From positions 1 through 64,000 of the forward strand of contig JBALWH010000005.1 in assembly GCA_036960175.1 (NCBI GenBank): 64,000 nt of DNA, in the 5' to 3' direction. The position numbers and the translations under genes are program-made. Below are positions 38,200 to 47,446 of this stretch, in pieces. This DNA is from Motiliproteus sp036960175. Lineage in GTDB: Bacteria; Pseudomonadota; Gammaproteobacteria; Pseudomonadales; Balneatricaceae. Each line of letters opens with the position of its first letter. Position 1 is the first letter of the stretch. The notes below the pieces were generated by a model. It worked only from the letters and a program-made list of their open reading frames with translations, ran no database searches and was not told the DNA's origin.

Positions 38200-38232
38200 A
38201 CAGCAGGTTTGTTGCCTGCCCCGTATTTTTTT
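38200..38232 (+). terminator. Second hairpin with a seven-T tail before arsR
   Basis: GCAGG and CCTGC enclose a 7-nt loop, then CCCGTATTTTTTT. A further AT-rich inverted repeat (CTATTTTT / AAAAATAG) lies just before it. It would insulate the ars operon from pyk. Confidence 0.55.
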
Positions 38233-38233
38233 A

Positions 38234-38249
38234 GTATATATGCATATAC
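38234..38249. promoter_or_regulatory. Palindrome, likely ArsR operator
   Basis: GTATAT and ATATAC are exact inverted arms around ATGC, 79 bp before the arsR start. A further GATATAC half-site follows near 38259. ArsR repressors usually bind AT-rich dyads just upstream of their own gene and let go when arsenite binds. Assignment rests on position and symmetry. Confidence 0.5.
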
Positions 38250-38327
38250 AAATATCCAGATATACAATCAACCTATACTTTTATCACTACCGAAAACGAT
38301 CAAACCGTTACGCTATGGGCCATTTTA

Positions 38328-38675
38328 ATGACTACTCCTGCCTCCCTGTTTAAAGCTCTCGCGGATGATACCCGCCTGCGCACGCTGCTGCTCATTCTTC
38401 AGCAGGGAGAGCTCTGCGTCTGTGAAATAGGCTGCGCCTTAGATCTTTCACAACCAAAAACATCCCGCCATCTGGCACAACTTAGGCAGGCAGGACTGTT
38501 ACAGGATCGCCGCCAGGGACAATGGATTTATTACCAACTGTCGCCAGAGCTTGAGCCTTGGATCCGAGAGATCCTCAAAACAGCAGCGCGAGCACAGCAG
38601 CAGATAATCGATCAAGACCAGCAACGCTTGCAGGCCATGGGCGAACGCCCGGAACGTCAGGCGGTCTGCTGCTAG
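38328..38675 (+). CDS. arsR: ArsR-family arsenic-responsive repressor
   Basis: A 115-residue winged-helix repressor. GELCVCEIGCALDLSQPKTS includes the ELCVCE metal-binding motif of ArsR (two Cys) and a third Cys nearby, then the recognition helix SQPKTSRHLAQLR. The C-terminus ends in AVCC, two more cysteines that may bind metalloid. It is the first gene of arsR-gapdh-arsJ, transcribed in the same direction, so it probably represses its own operon until arsenite appears. Confidence 0.92.
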   Translation: MTTPASLFKALADDTRLRTLLLILQQGELCVCEIGCALDLSQPKTSRHLAQLRQAGLLQDRRQGQWIYYQLSPELEPWIREILKTAARAQQQIIDQDQQRLQAMGERPERQAVCC

Positions 38676-38740
38676 GTCACCCATAGAATAATATTTGTCA
38701 TTAATCTGGCGGAAAAACAACCCCGACAGGAGTAAGAAAC

Positions 38741-39748
38741 ATGAGCATCAAGGTAGGCATCAATGGCTTCGGACGCATGGGACGGCTTGCCCTAAGGGCC
38801 GCCTGGGGCTGGCCCGAGTTTGAATTTGTACAGATCAATGATCCGGCCGGGGATGCCGCCACCATGGCCCACCTGCTGAACTTCGATTCGATCCACGGCA
38901 GGTGGGGACATCAGGCCGATGCCGATGAACAACATCTGCTTATCGAAGGGCAAACCATCGCCTTCACTCGCAACGACGGTATCGATGACAGTAACTGGGC
39001 TGGCTGTGATCTAATGATCGAAGCCAGCGGCCAGTTCCGCCACAGCAGCCAGTTACAAGCCTACCTGGATCAAGGCGTAAAACGGGTAGTGGTTACCGCG
39101 CCGGTAAAAGAGCCACAGATATTGAATGTGGTTATGGGGGTTAATGATCACCTCTATGATCCGCAAAAACACCCCATCGTCACAGCAGCGTCCTGCACGA
39201 CGAATTGTCTGGCGCCTATGGTTAAGGTGATTCATGAAGCCATCGGCATCCGTCACGGCGCCTTTACCAGTATTCACAACATCACCAATACCCAGAGCAT
39301 TCTCGACCAGCCCCATAAGGACCTGCGCCGCGCCCGCGCCTGTGGTATGTCGCTGATCCCCACTACCACCGGTTCGGCAACCGCCATTATGGAAATTTAT
39401 CCCGAGCTGCAGGGCCGGCTGGACGGTCATGCCGTGCGCGTGCCCCTGGCCAATGCCTCGATTACCGACGCTCAGTTTGAGCTGGCTCGTGAAACCAGCA
39501 TCGATGAAGTCAATCAGCTGTTCCGCCAAGCAGCCGAGGGCGATCTGGCGGGGATATTTGGCTATGAAGAACGTCCTCTGGTATCCATCGATTATCGCAG
39601 CGACAAGCGTTCAGGCATTCTCGATGGCTCCTTTACCCGCGTCATTAACGGTACCGCAGTAAAGCTCTACGCTTGGTATGACAATGAAATGGGCTACGCC
39701 ACCCGCACCGTGGAGCTGGCGCGCAAGCTGGCAATGGCAGGTTTATGA
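38741..39748 (+). CDS. ArsJ-associated glyceraldehyde-3-phosphate dehydrogenase
   Basis: A 335-residue NAD-dependent dehydrogenase. GINGFGRMGRLALRA is the Rossmann nucleotide site, ASCTTNCLAP holds the catalytic Cys, and HNITNTQ holds the paired His. In ars operons with arsJ this enzyme uses arsenate in place of phosphate and makes 1-arseno-3-phosphoglycerate, which ArsJ exports. Placement between arsR and arsJ, separate from a glycolytic cluster, supports the arsenic role. AGGAG lies eight bases before the ATG. Confidence 0.93.
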   Translation: MSIKVGINGFGRMGRLALRAAWGWPEFEFVQINDPAGDAATMAHLLNFDSIHGRWGHQADADEQHLLIEGQTIAFTRNDGIDDSNWAGCDLMIEASGQFRHSSQLQAYLDQGVKRVVVTAPVKEPQILNVVMGVNDHLYDPQKHPIVTAASCTTNCLAPMVKVIHEAIGIRHGAFTSIHNITNTQSILDQPHKDLRRARACGMSLIPTTTGSATAIMEIYPELQGRLDGHAVRVPLANASITDAQFELARETSIDEVNQLFRQAAEGDLAGIFGYEERPLVSIDYRSDKRSGILDGSFTRVINGTAVKLYAWYDNEMGYATRTVELARKLAMAGL

Positions 39749-39777
39749 TAGTCAGTAACGGTAAAGCCTAAGCGCCC

Positions 39778-41034
39778 ATGACGATAGCATCTGCCAACCA
39801 AGCCATGCGCCAGTACCTGCTGGTAACCGGCAACTACTGGGGCTTTACCCTCACTGATGGCGCCCTGCGAATGCTGGTGGTGTTGCACTTCCATCAGCTG
39901 GGATACTCGCCACTAGCCATTGCCATGCTATTTCTGTTCTACGAGTTTTTCGGCGTGGTGACCAATCTGCTGGGGGGCTGGCTGGGGACTCGGATCGGCC
40001 TCAATCGCACCATGAATATAGGCCTGACGCTGCAGGTCATCGCGCTGCTAATGTTGACCGTTCCTGCCGCCTGGTTAACGGTGCCTTATGTCATGGTGGC
40101 TCAAGCTTTATCGGGGATCGCTAAAGATCTCAACAAGATGAGTGCCAAGAGCAGCATCAAGCTGCTGGCCAGTGACGGCCAGCAAAGCAAACTCTATCAA
40201 TGGGTAGCGTTGTTGACAGGCTCGAAGAACGCCCTCAAAGGCGTCGGATTTTTCCTCGGTGGCGCGTTACTGACCAGCATAGGATTCCAGCCGGCACTGA
40301 TGACGATGGCGGCTGCGCTGACACTGGTGCTGATGGCCAGCTTGCTGTTATTACAAAAGGATCTGGGTAAAGCCAAACAGAAAATCCGCTTCACTGAAAT
40401 TTTTTCCAAAAGCCCAGCCATCAATGTGCTGTCGGCGGCACGGTTGTTCCTGTTTGGCGCCCGTGATGTCTGGTTCGTGGTGGCGCTGCCAGTATTTCTC
40501 AGTGTTGAGCTGCACTGGCGACACTCTCAGGTAGGGGCTTTTCTGGCGCTCTGGATCGTCGCTTATGGACTAGTACAGACACTGGCGCCAATACTCACGG
40601 GCATGAGATCAGGCAGGCTACCGGATGGTTCCGCCGCTTGGCGCTGGGCTTTGTTGCTGGCCTTTATTCCCGCGCTCATTGCGCTGCTATTGAGTGACGG
40701 GCTGCCCGCCGCTAGCCTCTTCGTCAGCACTGATCACACAGAGATCATACTCATCGCTGGGCTGCTGATATTCGGAGTGCTCTTCGCCATCAACTCCTGC
40801 CTGCACAGCTACCTGATTGTCAGCTATGCCAAGGAGGATGGCGTTTCCCTGGATGTCGGCTTTTACTATATGGCCAACGCCATGGGCCGTTTGATCGGTA
40901 CGTTACTATCAGGCTGGTTGTTTCAAAACTATGGCTTAGAAGCCTGTCTTTATACATCAACTTTATTTATCTTACTGGCTGCTCTTTTCTCTCTGGCTTT
41001 GCCAAAGCACTCGGAAATTATCAATAATTACTGA
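39778..41034 (+). CDS. arsJ: Organoarsenical efflux MFS transporter ArsJ
   Basis: A 418-residue inner-membrane protein with about eleven or twelve helices. The start region (AMRQYLLVTGNYWGFTLTDGALRM) and the loop GGWLGTRIGLNRTMN are characteristic of ArsJ. ArsJ removes 1-arseno-3-phosphoglycerate, which falls apart outside to arsenate, so the pair works as an arsenate-specific efflux route. It follows the dehydrogenase by 29 bp and closes the operon. No arsC, arsB or acr3 is present in the window. Confidence 0.95.
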   Translation: MTIASANQAMRQYLLVTGNYWGFTLTDGALRMLVVLHFHQLGYSPLAIAMLFLFYEFFGVVTNLLGGWLGTRIGLNRTMNIGLTLQVIALLMLTVPAAWLTVPYVMVAQALSGIAKDLNKMSAKSSIKLLASDGQQSKLYQWVALLTGSKNALKGVGFFLGGALLTSIGFQPALMTMAAALTLVLMASLLLLQKDLGKAKQKIRFTEIFSKSPAINVLSAARLFLFGARDVWFVVALPVFLSVELHWRHSQVGAFLALWIVAYGLVQTLAPILTGMRSGRLPDGSAAWRWALLLAFIPALIALLLSDGLPAASLFVSTDHTEIILIAGLLIFGVLFAINSCLHSYLIVSYAKEDGVSLDVGFYYMANAMGRLIGTLLSGWLFQNYGLEACLYTSTLFILLAALFSLALPKHSEIINNY

Positions 41035-41276
41035 TTTATCAAAAACTGACAAGCAATATTCTAATTTCAATATTGATAAGTCATAAATTAATATTGATTA
41101 TTCAATTAACTATAAAGACGAATATTAATCGATTAATGAGTCGCTATAGGGGCTTTACGAAAACAGCGACATAGCGCTCAATAAAGCGATGCTTGCAGCC
41201 TTTAACGCTTTAGAACCAGAGATAAAACCAACAGGTAAATTATTCAAAACGATTAAAGAGGACGAACCTAAAACGG

Positions 41277-41693
41277 CTACGCGAAGCCTAAGGTTTTCAA
41301 CTTTGGGCAGGGCTCTCCACGCATCCAGCATTTCAATTCATGGCGAGCGTCATCAGTCGCGACGCCTTTTTTATTCAGCATCAACACCAGCTGGCTAAAT
41401 TTCTTTCGTCGTTGCAGGCCTCGGCCACTGGCGTCACGCCGCTCAGAAAAAAACTCCATCAGAGTAGAGCCGCAATGGCAGTTTCTATAAAGCTCTATCA
41501 GTGTCGATTCGTCATCGTCGCGAGAAGCTTTCAGACCTGAATGGCCATTGATTTCTGCCGTTTTGGAGATGAATTCATCGGCACTCTGATACACCGTACC
41601 GCAATGGCCACATCGTTTAGGGAAGGAGGACTCTGACAGGACCTTAAGCCCTTCAAACAGCAAAGCGTATTGCGCCTCATCCTGTTGGATCAT
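41277..41693 (-). CDS. Conserved hypothetical protein with Cys pairs
   Basis: A 138-residue soluble protein. RCGHCGTVYQSADEF and YRNCHCGSTLMEFF give two CxxC/CxC pairs, which suggests a zinc ribbon. The C-terminal half is basic. GAGGAAG seven bases before the ATG is a good ribosome site, which favours this strand over a 69-codon + strand ORF that overlaps it. The function is unknown. It stands alone between arsJ and a small convergent-facing gene. Confidence 0.65.
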   Translation of the reverse strand: MIQQDEAQYALLFEGLKVLSESSFPKRCGHCGTVYQSADEFISKTAEINGHSGLKASRDDDESTLIELYRNCHCGSTLMEFFSERRDASGRGLQRRKKFSQLVLMLNKKGVATDDARHELKCWMRGEPCPKLKTLGFA

Positions 41694-41770
41694 AGAACTT
41701 CCTCGATCTGTTGGACCGTTGCCGGCACAATATAAAGCCGAACCCTAGCAGCTAAAATTAGAAAATATTT

Positions 41771-42046
41771 TCAACTAAGGACATAGGGCCCGGAATTTAT
41801 GTAATTACAGACATTGTAGGGATAGATTGTCGTCAACTGCCCGGCAAGGTTGGACTCGGTAATAAAGCTTTGCAGGCCCGTATCTGACTTCTGCTTTACC
41901 AGCACCATATATTCCCTGCCCGGGGTTAACATCTCGATGCCCCGTTCCAATACGATTTGCTCGACCTGCACCCAATCACCTACGCTAATTTCCTGCCACA
42001 GAAATTCAGCTTCGAGCATTAATTCGGAAATATCACAGCTATCCAT
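41771..42046 (-). CDS. Small hypothetical protein, 91 aa
   Basis: An acidic peptide of 91 residues (MDSCDISELMLEAEFLWQEI...) with a beta-rich middle part (SVGDWVQVEQIVLERG). I recognise no family. No strong ribosome site precedes the ATG. Codon use resembles the neighbouring genes, and it fills the gap next to the greA terminator, so it is more likely real than not. Confidence 0.5.
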   Translation of the reverse strand: MDSCDISELMLEAEFLWQEISVGDWVQVEQIVLERGIEMLTPGREYMVLVKQKSDTGLQSFITESNLAGQLTTIYPYNVCNYINSGPYVLS

Positions 42047-42095
42047 AGGATTCAGTTTAGTCCCTGAAGAGCCCCACTGCGGTAAATTGAGGTCT

Positions 42096-42120
42096 AAAAA
42101 AACCAGGCGTCGGCCTGGCT
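42096..42120 (-). terminator. Terminator of the carAB-greA operon
   Basis: On the - strand AGCCAGGC, CGAC and GCCTGG form a stem, followed by seven T. It lies 33 bp after the greA stop. Confidence 0.85.
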
Positions 42121-42152
42121 TTCAAAGATACTCTGGATACAGCGAGGATTAA

Positions 42153-42629
42153 TCAGAGATGACGAACCTGATCAATCTCGTATTCAACACCTCCATTCGG
42201 GGTCTTGACGACGACCACGTCCCCTTCTTCCTTGCCGATCAAAGCTCGGGCAATAGGAGAGTTGATGGAAATTTTATTCTGCTTCACATCCGCCTCATCA
42301 TCACCGACGATTTGGTAAGTCACTGCACCATCGGTATCGAGATTGATGATATCCACCGTGGTACCGAAGATAACCTTCCCGCTATGAGGAATACTAGTGA
42401 CATCAATCACCTGACAAACCGATAGCTTACCTTCGATATCCTTAATACGCGCCTCGGCAAACCCCTGCTGCTCTCTGGCAGCATGGTACTCGGCATTTTC
42501 TTTCAGATCACCATGTTCACGGGCGATAGCTATATCCTGAATAATACGGGGGCGCTCTACGGTTTTCAGATGCTTGAGCTCTTCACGGAGTTTTTGCTCC
42601 CCACCCATCGTCATAGGTACTTTAATCAT
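42153..42629 (-). CDS. greA: Transcription elongation factor GreA
   Basis: A 158-residue protein of exactly family length. The N-terminal coiled coil has the tip acidic motif EHGDLKENAEYHAAREQQ (Asp and Glu that reach the polymerase active site). The C-terminal FKBP-like domain ends SPIARALIGKEEGDVV. GreA rescues backtracked RNA polymerase by stimulating RNA cleavage. The ATG overlaps the carB stop by four bases (ATGA), so it is coupled to carAB, a common arrangement in pseudomonads. Confidence 0.97.
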   Translation of the reverse strand: MIKVPMTMGGEQKLREELKHLKTVERPRIIQDIAIAREHGDLKENAEYHAAREQQGFAEARIKDIEGKLSVCQVIDVTSIPHSGKVIFGTTVDIINLDTDGAVTYQIVGDDEADVKQNKISINSPIARALIGKEEGDVVVVKTPNGGVEYEIDQVRHL

Positions 42630-45600
42630 TCGCTAACACCTGCATGTAAATCCTGTAAACGGCGAACCTGCTTTTCTTCGCCAAACTGTAGCGCCAGGAC
42701 CTCTGCCTCGGCTCCTGCCAGGGTGGTGGTATAAGGTACTTTGCGCTGCAACGCTGAACGACGAATCTCAGCGGAGTCGGCAATGGCACGACGCCCTTCA
42801 GTAGTGTTCACCACATAGGCAATATCTTCGTTTTTGATCATATCGACGATATTGGGCCTACCTTCATCCACTTTGTTGACCCGTTCAACAGCAACGCCTT
42901 GTTCACTAAGCAGCTTATGAGTACCACTGGTAGCAACCAGGGTGAAACCTAGATCTATCAACGACTTAGCCACGCCGACAACGCCTGGCTTATCGACATC
43001 ACGAACGCTAATAAAGGCTTTACCAGAGGATGGTAGTTTTTCGCCACTACCGATATTAGCCTTAGCAAAAGCTTCACCAAAGGTGGCCCCTACCCCCATC
43101 ACTTCACCGGTAGACTTCATCTCTGGGCCGAGAATTGGATCAACACCTTGGAACTTATTGAACGGGAATACCGCTTCTTTGACACTGAAGTATGGAGGAA
43201 TAACTTCCTCGGTGAAGCCCTGTTCTTCGAGGCTAGTGCCAGCCATTACTCGAGCGGCAATCTTAGCCAGCGAGTGGCCGATACACTTGGAAACAAAAGG
43301 TACTGTTCGTGACGCACGAGGGTTAACCTCGATCACGTAGATCTCGCCGTCTTGATAGGCCAGCTGAGTATTCATCAGACCGATAACACCTAGTTCCAGC
43401 GCCATGGCCGAAACCACTTCGCGCATTTTATCCTGAACATCGTCAGCCAAATTATAAGGCGGCAGTGAGCAGGCAGAATCACCGGAATGAACACCACACT
43501 GTTCGATATGCTGCATGATGGCGCCGATCACAACACGCTCGCCATCACAAACCGCATCAATATCAGTCTCTATAGCAGAACTGAGGAAGCGATCCAGTAA
43601 CACCGGTGCATCATTAGAGACCTGAACGGCATCCTTCATATAACGACGCAGTTCCTTCTCGTTATAGACGATCTCCATAGCGCGGCCACCTAGCACGTAT
43701 GAGGGACGCACGACCAGCGGATAACCTATCTTCTCGGCTTTAACTACCGCCTCTTCCAAACTACGAACGGTAGAATTTTCTGGCTGTTTCAGTCCCAGAC
43801 GCTGAATCATCTGTTGAAAACGCTCACGATCTTCTGCGCGATCGATGGCTTCAGGGGGGGTTCCAATGATTGGAACACCCGCCTGTTCCAGAGCAACGGC
43901 CAATTTCAGAGGTGTCTGGCCGCCATACTGAACGATAACGCCCTTAGGCTTCTCAACATGAACAATTTCCAGCACATCTTCCAACGTCACCGACTCAAAG
44001 TAGAGACGGTCGGATGTGTCATAATCGGTAGAAACCGTTTCAGGGTTGCAATTAACCATAATGGTTTCATAACCGTCTTCACGCAGCGCCAAGGCAGCAT
44101 GAACACAGCAGTAATCAAATTCGATACCCTGGCCGATACGGTTAGGACCACCGCCCAGCACCATGATCTTATCGCGACCACTAGGATTGGCTTCGCACTC
44201 TTCCTCATAGGTGGAGTACATGTAGGCAGTATCGGTGGCAAATTCAGCAGCACAGGTGTCCACGCGCTTGTACACCGGACGAATATCCATACCGTGACGA
44301 CGCTTACGAAATTCTTTCTCAGAAACACCTAGCAATTTGGACAACCGAGCGTCAGAGAAACCTTTGCGCTTGAGTTTGTAAACCATGTCCTTGCTGAGCT
44401 CACTCAGTGCCATATTGGCCACTAACTTCTCTTCTTTGATCAGATCTTCAAGTTGCACTAGGAACCAGGGATCAACACCACTGTACTGATAGATCTCATC
44501 AATGCTCATACCAAAGCGCAGCGCATCGCCGATATACCAGATGCGATCAGAACCGGGGTTCTTCAGTTCGCGAACAATCTGCTGACGGGCATCGTCTGCA
44601 TCCAGATCGACAATCGGATCGAAGCCATCGACATCGACTTCTAGACCACGCAGAGCTTTCTGTACTGATTCCTGAAAAGTACGGCCAATAGCCATCACTT
44701 CGCCCACAGATTTCATCTGCGTTGTCAGTCGGTCGTTGGCCTGAGGGAATTTCTCGAAGGCGAAACGAGGGATCTTAGTAACCACGTAATCGATGGCGGG
44801 CTCGAATGAAGCGGGAGTGCGACCACCGGTAATATCATTCTGCAGCTCATCCAAGGTGTAGCCCACCGCCAGCTTGGCAGCAACCTTGGCGATCGGAAAA
44901 CCAGTAGCCTTAGAGGCGAGCGCCGAAGAACGAGATACCCGTGGGTTCATCTCGATAACCACTAAACGGCCTGTTTCCGGGTCCATGCCAAACTGCACGT
45001 TAGAACCACCGGTTTCAACACCGATCTCACGCAGTACCGCCAGAGAGGCGTTACGCATGATTTGATATTCTTTGTCGGTCAGCGTCTGAGCGGGGGCAAC
45101 GGTAATGGAATCACCGGTATGTACGCCCATGGCATCGAAGTTCTCAATCGCACAGACGATAATACAGTTGTCGTTTTTATCACGAACAACTTCCATCTCG
45201 TATTCTTTCCAACCAATCAGCGACTCATCGATGAGCAATTCGCTGGTCGGAGATAGATCCAAACCGCGCTCGCAAATTTCGACAAATTCTTCTTTGTTGT
45301 AAGCGATACCGCCACCGCTACCACCCATGGTGAAGGACGGACGGATGATACAAGGGAAACCCAATGAACCCTGAACCTGCAGCGCTTCTTCCAAGCTATG
45401 AGCAATAGCGGCACGCGGGCACGCAAGGCCGATGGATTTCATCGCCTTATCGAAACGATCTCGATCTTCCGCCTTATCGATGGAGTCCTGAGTTGCACCG
45501 ATCATTTCGACATTGTACTGATCCAGTACACCTTCTCGAGCCAGATCCAACGCACAGTTCAGCGCGGTCTGTCCGCCCATAGTGGGCAGCAGCGCATCGG

Positions 45601-45847
45601 GGCGCTCTTTTTCGATAATTTTGCTAACGGTCTTCCAGTTGACTGGCTCGATATAGGTGGCATCCGCCATGGCCGGATCGGTCATGATGGTGGCAGGATT
45701 TGAGTTAACCAGGACTACCCGGTATCCCTCTTCTCTCAGTGCCTTACAGGCCTGAGCACCCGAGTAGTCAAATTCACAAGCCTGGCCGATAACAATGGGG
45801 CCGGCCCCTAGGATCAGAATACTTTTTATGTCTGTACGTTTTGGCAT
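42626..45847 (-). CDS. carB: Carbamoyl-phosphate synthase, large subunit
   Basis: A 1073-residue enzyme made of two homologous halves, each with an ATP-grasp domain (first: PSFTMGGSGGGIAYN and VIEMNPRVSRSSALASKATG; second: PSYVLGGRAMEIVYN and VIEVNPRASRTVPFVSK). The N-terminus MPKRTDIKSILILGAGPIVI is canonical. The last about 140 residues form the allosteric MGS domain that binds UMP, IMP or ornithine. With CarA it makes carbamoyl phosphate from bicarbonate, glutamine-derived ammonia and two ATP, for arginine and pyrimidines. It follows carA by 84 bp. Confidence 0.98.
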   Translation of the reverse strand: MPKRTDIKSILILGAGPIVIGQACEFDYSGAQACKALREEGYRVVLVNSNPATIMTDPAMADATYIEPVNWKTVSKIIEKERPDALLPTMGGQTALNCALDLAREGVLDQYNVEMIGATQDSIDKAEDRDRFDKAMKSIGLACPRAAIAHSLEEALQVQGSLGFPCIIRPSFTMGGSGGGIAYNKEEFVEICERGLDLSPTSELLIDESLIGWKEYEMEVVRDKNDNCIIVCAIENFDAMGVHTGDSITVAPAQTLTDKEYQIMRNASLAVLREIGVETGGSNVQFGMDPETGRLVVIEMNPRVSRSSALASKATGFPIAKVAAKLAVGYTLDELQNDITGGRTPASFEPAIDYVVTKIPRFAFEKFPQANDRLTTQMKSVGEVMAIGRTFQESVQKALRGLEVDVDGFDPIVDLDADDARQQIVRELKNPGSDRIWYIGDALRFGMSIDEIYQYSGVDPWFLVQLEDLIKEEKLVANMALSELSKDMVYKLKRKGFSDARLSKLLGVSEKEFRKRRHGMDIRPVYKRVDTCAAEFATDTAYMYSTYEEECEANPSGRDKIMVLGGGPNRIGQGIEFDYCCVHAALALREDGYETIMVNCNPETVSTDYDTSDRLYFESVTLEDVLEIVHVEKPKGVIVQYGGQTPLKLAVALEQAGVPIIGTPPEAIDRAEDRERFQQMIQRLGLKQPENSTVRSLEEAVVKAEKIGYPLVVRPSYVLGGRAMEIVYNEKELRRYMKDAVQVSNDAPVLLDRFLSSAIETDIDAVCDGERVVIGAIMQHIEQCGVHSGDSACSLPPYNLADDVQDKMREVVSAMALELGVIGLMNTQLAYQDGEIYVIEVNPRASRTVPFVSKCIGHSLAKIAARVMAGTSLEEQGFTEEVIPPYFSVKEAVFPFNKFQGVDPILGPEMKSTGEVMGVGATFGEAFAKANIGSGEKLPSSGKAFISVRDVDKPGVVGVAKSLIDLGFTLVATSGTHKLLSEQGVAVERVNKVDEGRPNIVDMIKNEDIAYVVNTTEGRRAIADSAEIRRSALQRKVPYTTTLAGAEAEVLALQFGEEKQVRRLQDLHAGVSE

Positions 45848-45931
45848 TTATCAAAACCGATCTGAATTCATTTACTTGGCGTGGTAACTAACCACGTGAC
45901 AACAGGCTACAGCCCATACAACAACGTCTTA

Positions 45932-47059
45932 TCAGGCACGTTCCTGCATTAATTTTATAAAGCGATCAAACAGCGGCGCTACATCATGAGGACCAGGGCT
46001 CGCTTCTGGATGACCTTGGAAGCTGAACGCTGGCTTATCGGTGCGTTCGATACCTTGCAAAGATCCATCAAACAAAGATTTGTGGGTCGTGCGCAGAGTA
46101 CTAGGCATGCTGTCTTCATCAACGGCGAAGCCATGGTTCTGGCTGGTGATCATAACTACGCCGGTATCCAGGTTCTGAACCGGGTGGTTAGCACCATGAT
46201 GACCAAACTTCATCTTCATGGTCTTGGCACCGCTGGCCAAAGACAATAGCTGATGGCCTAGGCAGATACCAAACACCGGGGTATCCGTTTCCAGAATGCT
46301 TCTAATCGCTTCAATCGCGTAAGTACAAGGCTCTGGATCGCCCGGCCCGTTCGACAAAAACACGCCGTTTGGATTCATTGCCAGCACTTCTTCAGCAGGA
46401 GTCTGAGCGGGCACCACTGTCAAGCGACATCCTCGTTCAACCAGCATTCGCAGAATATTGCGCTTAACACCGAAATCGTAAGCCACCACGTGGAATGGTT
46501 GCTCCTCGGCGGCCTGGTAGCCGTCTTCCAGCTTCCAGGTTGAGTCGTTCCACTGGTACTGATCCCTGGCGGTCACTTCTTTCGCCAGATCCATACCCTT
46601 CAAACCTGGGAATGCATTAGCTAACTCCAGCGCCTGCTCAGTATCCAGCGCATCACCGACGATGATGCAGCCGTTCTGAGAACCCTTTTCGCGAAGTATG
46701 CGGGTCAGGCGACGAGTATCAATATCGGCTATACCGATAATATTGTTGTCTTTGAGGTACTGGTCCAGAGGTTTTTCGTTGCGCCAGCTGCTGGCTAGCA
46801 ACGGCAAATCTCGGATAACCAGACCTGCGGCCCAAATTGATCCAGACTCTTCATCTTCGGAGTTCGTGCCGGTATTACCGATATGCGGATAGGTTAATGT
46901 CACTATCTGCCTTGCGTAAGAGGGATCGGTCAGTATCTCCTGATAGCCAGTCATCGAGGTATTAAATACCACCTCTCCACTGGTCTGCCCTTCGGCGCCA
47001 ATAGCAGTGCCTCTAAAAATACTTCCGTCTGCCAAGGCCAGAATGGCTGGTTTAGTCAA
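45932..47059 (-). CDS. carA: Carbamoyl-phosphate synthase, small (glutaminase) subunit
   Basis: A 375-residue class I glutamine amidotransferase subunit. The C-terminal half has the nucleophile Cys in FGICLGHQLLSLASGA and the His-Glu dyad in HPEASPGPHD. It strips ammonia from glutamine and channels it to CarB. The start codon is TTG at 47059, preceded by a strong AGGGGA site. No in-frame ATG lies near, and the family N-terminus TKPAILALADG begins right there. A terminator-like hairpin stands 85 bp upstream. Confidence 0.97.
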   Translation of the reverse strand: MTKPAILALADGSIFRGTAIGAEGQTSGEVVFNTSMTGYQEILTDPSYARQIVTLTYPHIGNTGTNSEDEESGSIWAAGLVIRDLPLLASSWRNEKPLDQYLKDNNIIGIADIDTRRLTRILREKGSQNGCIIVGDALDTEQALELANAFPGLKGMDLAKEVTARDQYQWNDSTWKLEDGYQAAEEQPFHVVAYDFGVKRNILRMLVERGCRLTVVPAQTPAEEVLAMNPNGVFLSNGPGDPEPCTYAIEAIRSILETDTPVFGICLGHQLLSLASGAKTMKMKFGHHGANHPVQNLDTGVVMITSQNHGFAVDEDSMPSTLRTTHKSLFDGSLQGIERTDKPAFSFQGHPEASPGPHDVAPLFDRFIKLMQERA

Positions 47060-47144
47060 TGTCCCCTACCCCTCAAAATCTTTGATGACCCAAAATAACG
47101 AGATAACTCTCTAAAAAATGGCTAAAAACCAATGTGCTATCTGC

Positions 47145-47184
47145 AAAAAAGCGAGATGCAAATAAAACTTCGCATCCCGCTTTT
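47145..47184 (-). terminator. Terminator-like hairpin in the carA leader
   Basis: On the - strand AAAAGCGGGATGC pairs with GCATCTCGCTTTTTT around a 12-nt loop, with one mismatch. T runs exist on both strands. It lies between the OmpA terminator and carA, so it would stop read-through from upstream or act as an attenuator. Confidence 0.6.
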
Positions 47185-47354
47185 CTTCAAATATTCTTGC
47201 CAGCCACTTTACCGTGGCTAAACCTGCTGCATATTACTAAAAATGACACTGTAAATCTAGACGATTAAGACCAATAGTCTCGTAACAAACAGGCAATTCA
47301 AAGAAAGTGATGATTACTCACTATAGACCAGACTTAGACACTGCGCCCGAGGCA

Positions 47355-47392
47355 TAAAAAAGCCCACTACGGAAAAATCCATAGCGGGCTTT
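47355..47392 (-). terminator. Terminator of the OmpA-family gene
   Basis: On the - strand AAAGCCCGCTATGGA pairs with TCCGTAGTGGGCTTTTTT around a short T-rich loop, with two mismatches, and a T run follows. It lies 54 bp after the stop codon. Confidence 0.85.
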
Positions 47393-47446
47393 AATGCTCT
47401 GAGTTAACGACAGCCCTAATGGGCCGCCGCCAACAAGCCAGTCAAC

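Larger units (their letters stand above)
47060..47446 (-). other. 387-bp carA leader and ompA 3' region
   Basis: No gene here. Read on the - strand it holds the terminator of the upstream OmpA gene (47355-47392), then a possible promoter (TTGAAT near 47300, with no good -10). A small hairpin AGCCAC/GTGGCT (47202-47219), a strong bidirectional terminator-like hairpin (47145-47184) and the carA ribosome site follow. Confidence 0.6.

Noticed and set aside
41189..41398. A 69-codon + strand ORF downstream of arsJ
   Set aside because: It overlaps the 138-aa - strand gene, which has a good ribosome site and paired cysteines.
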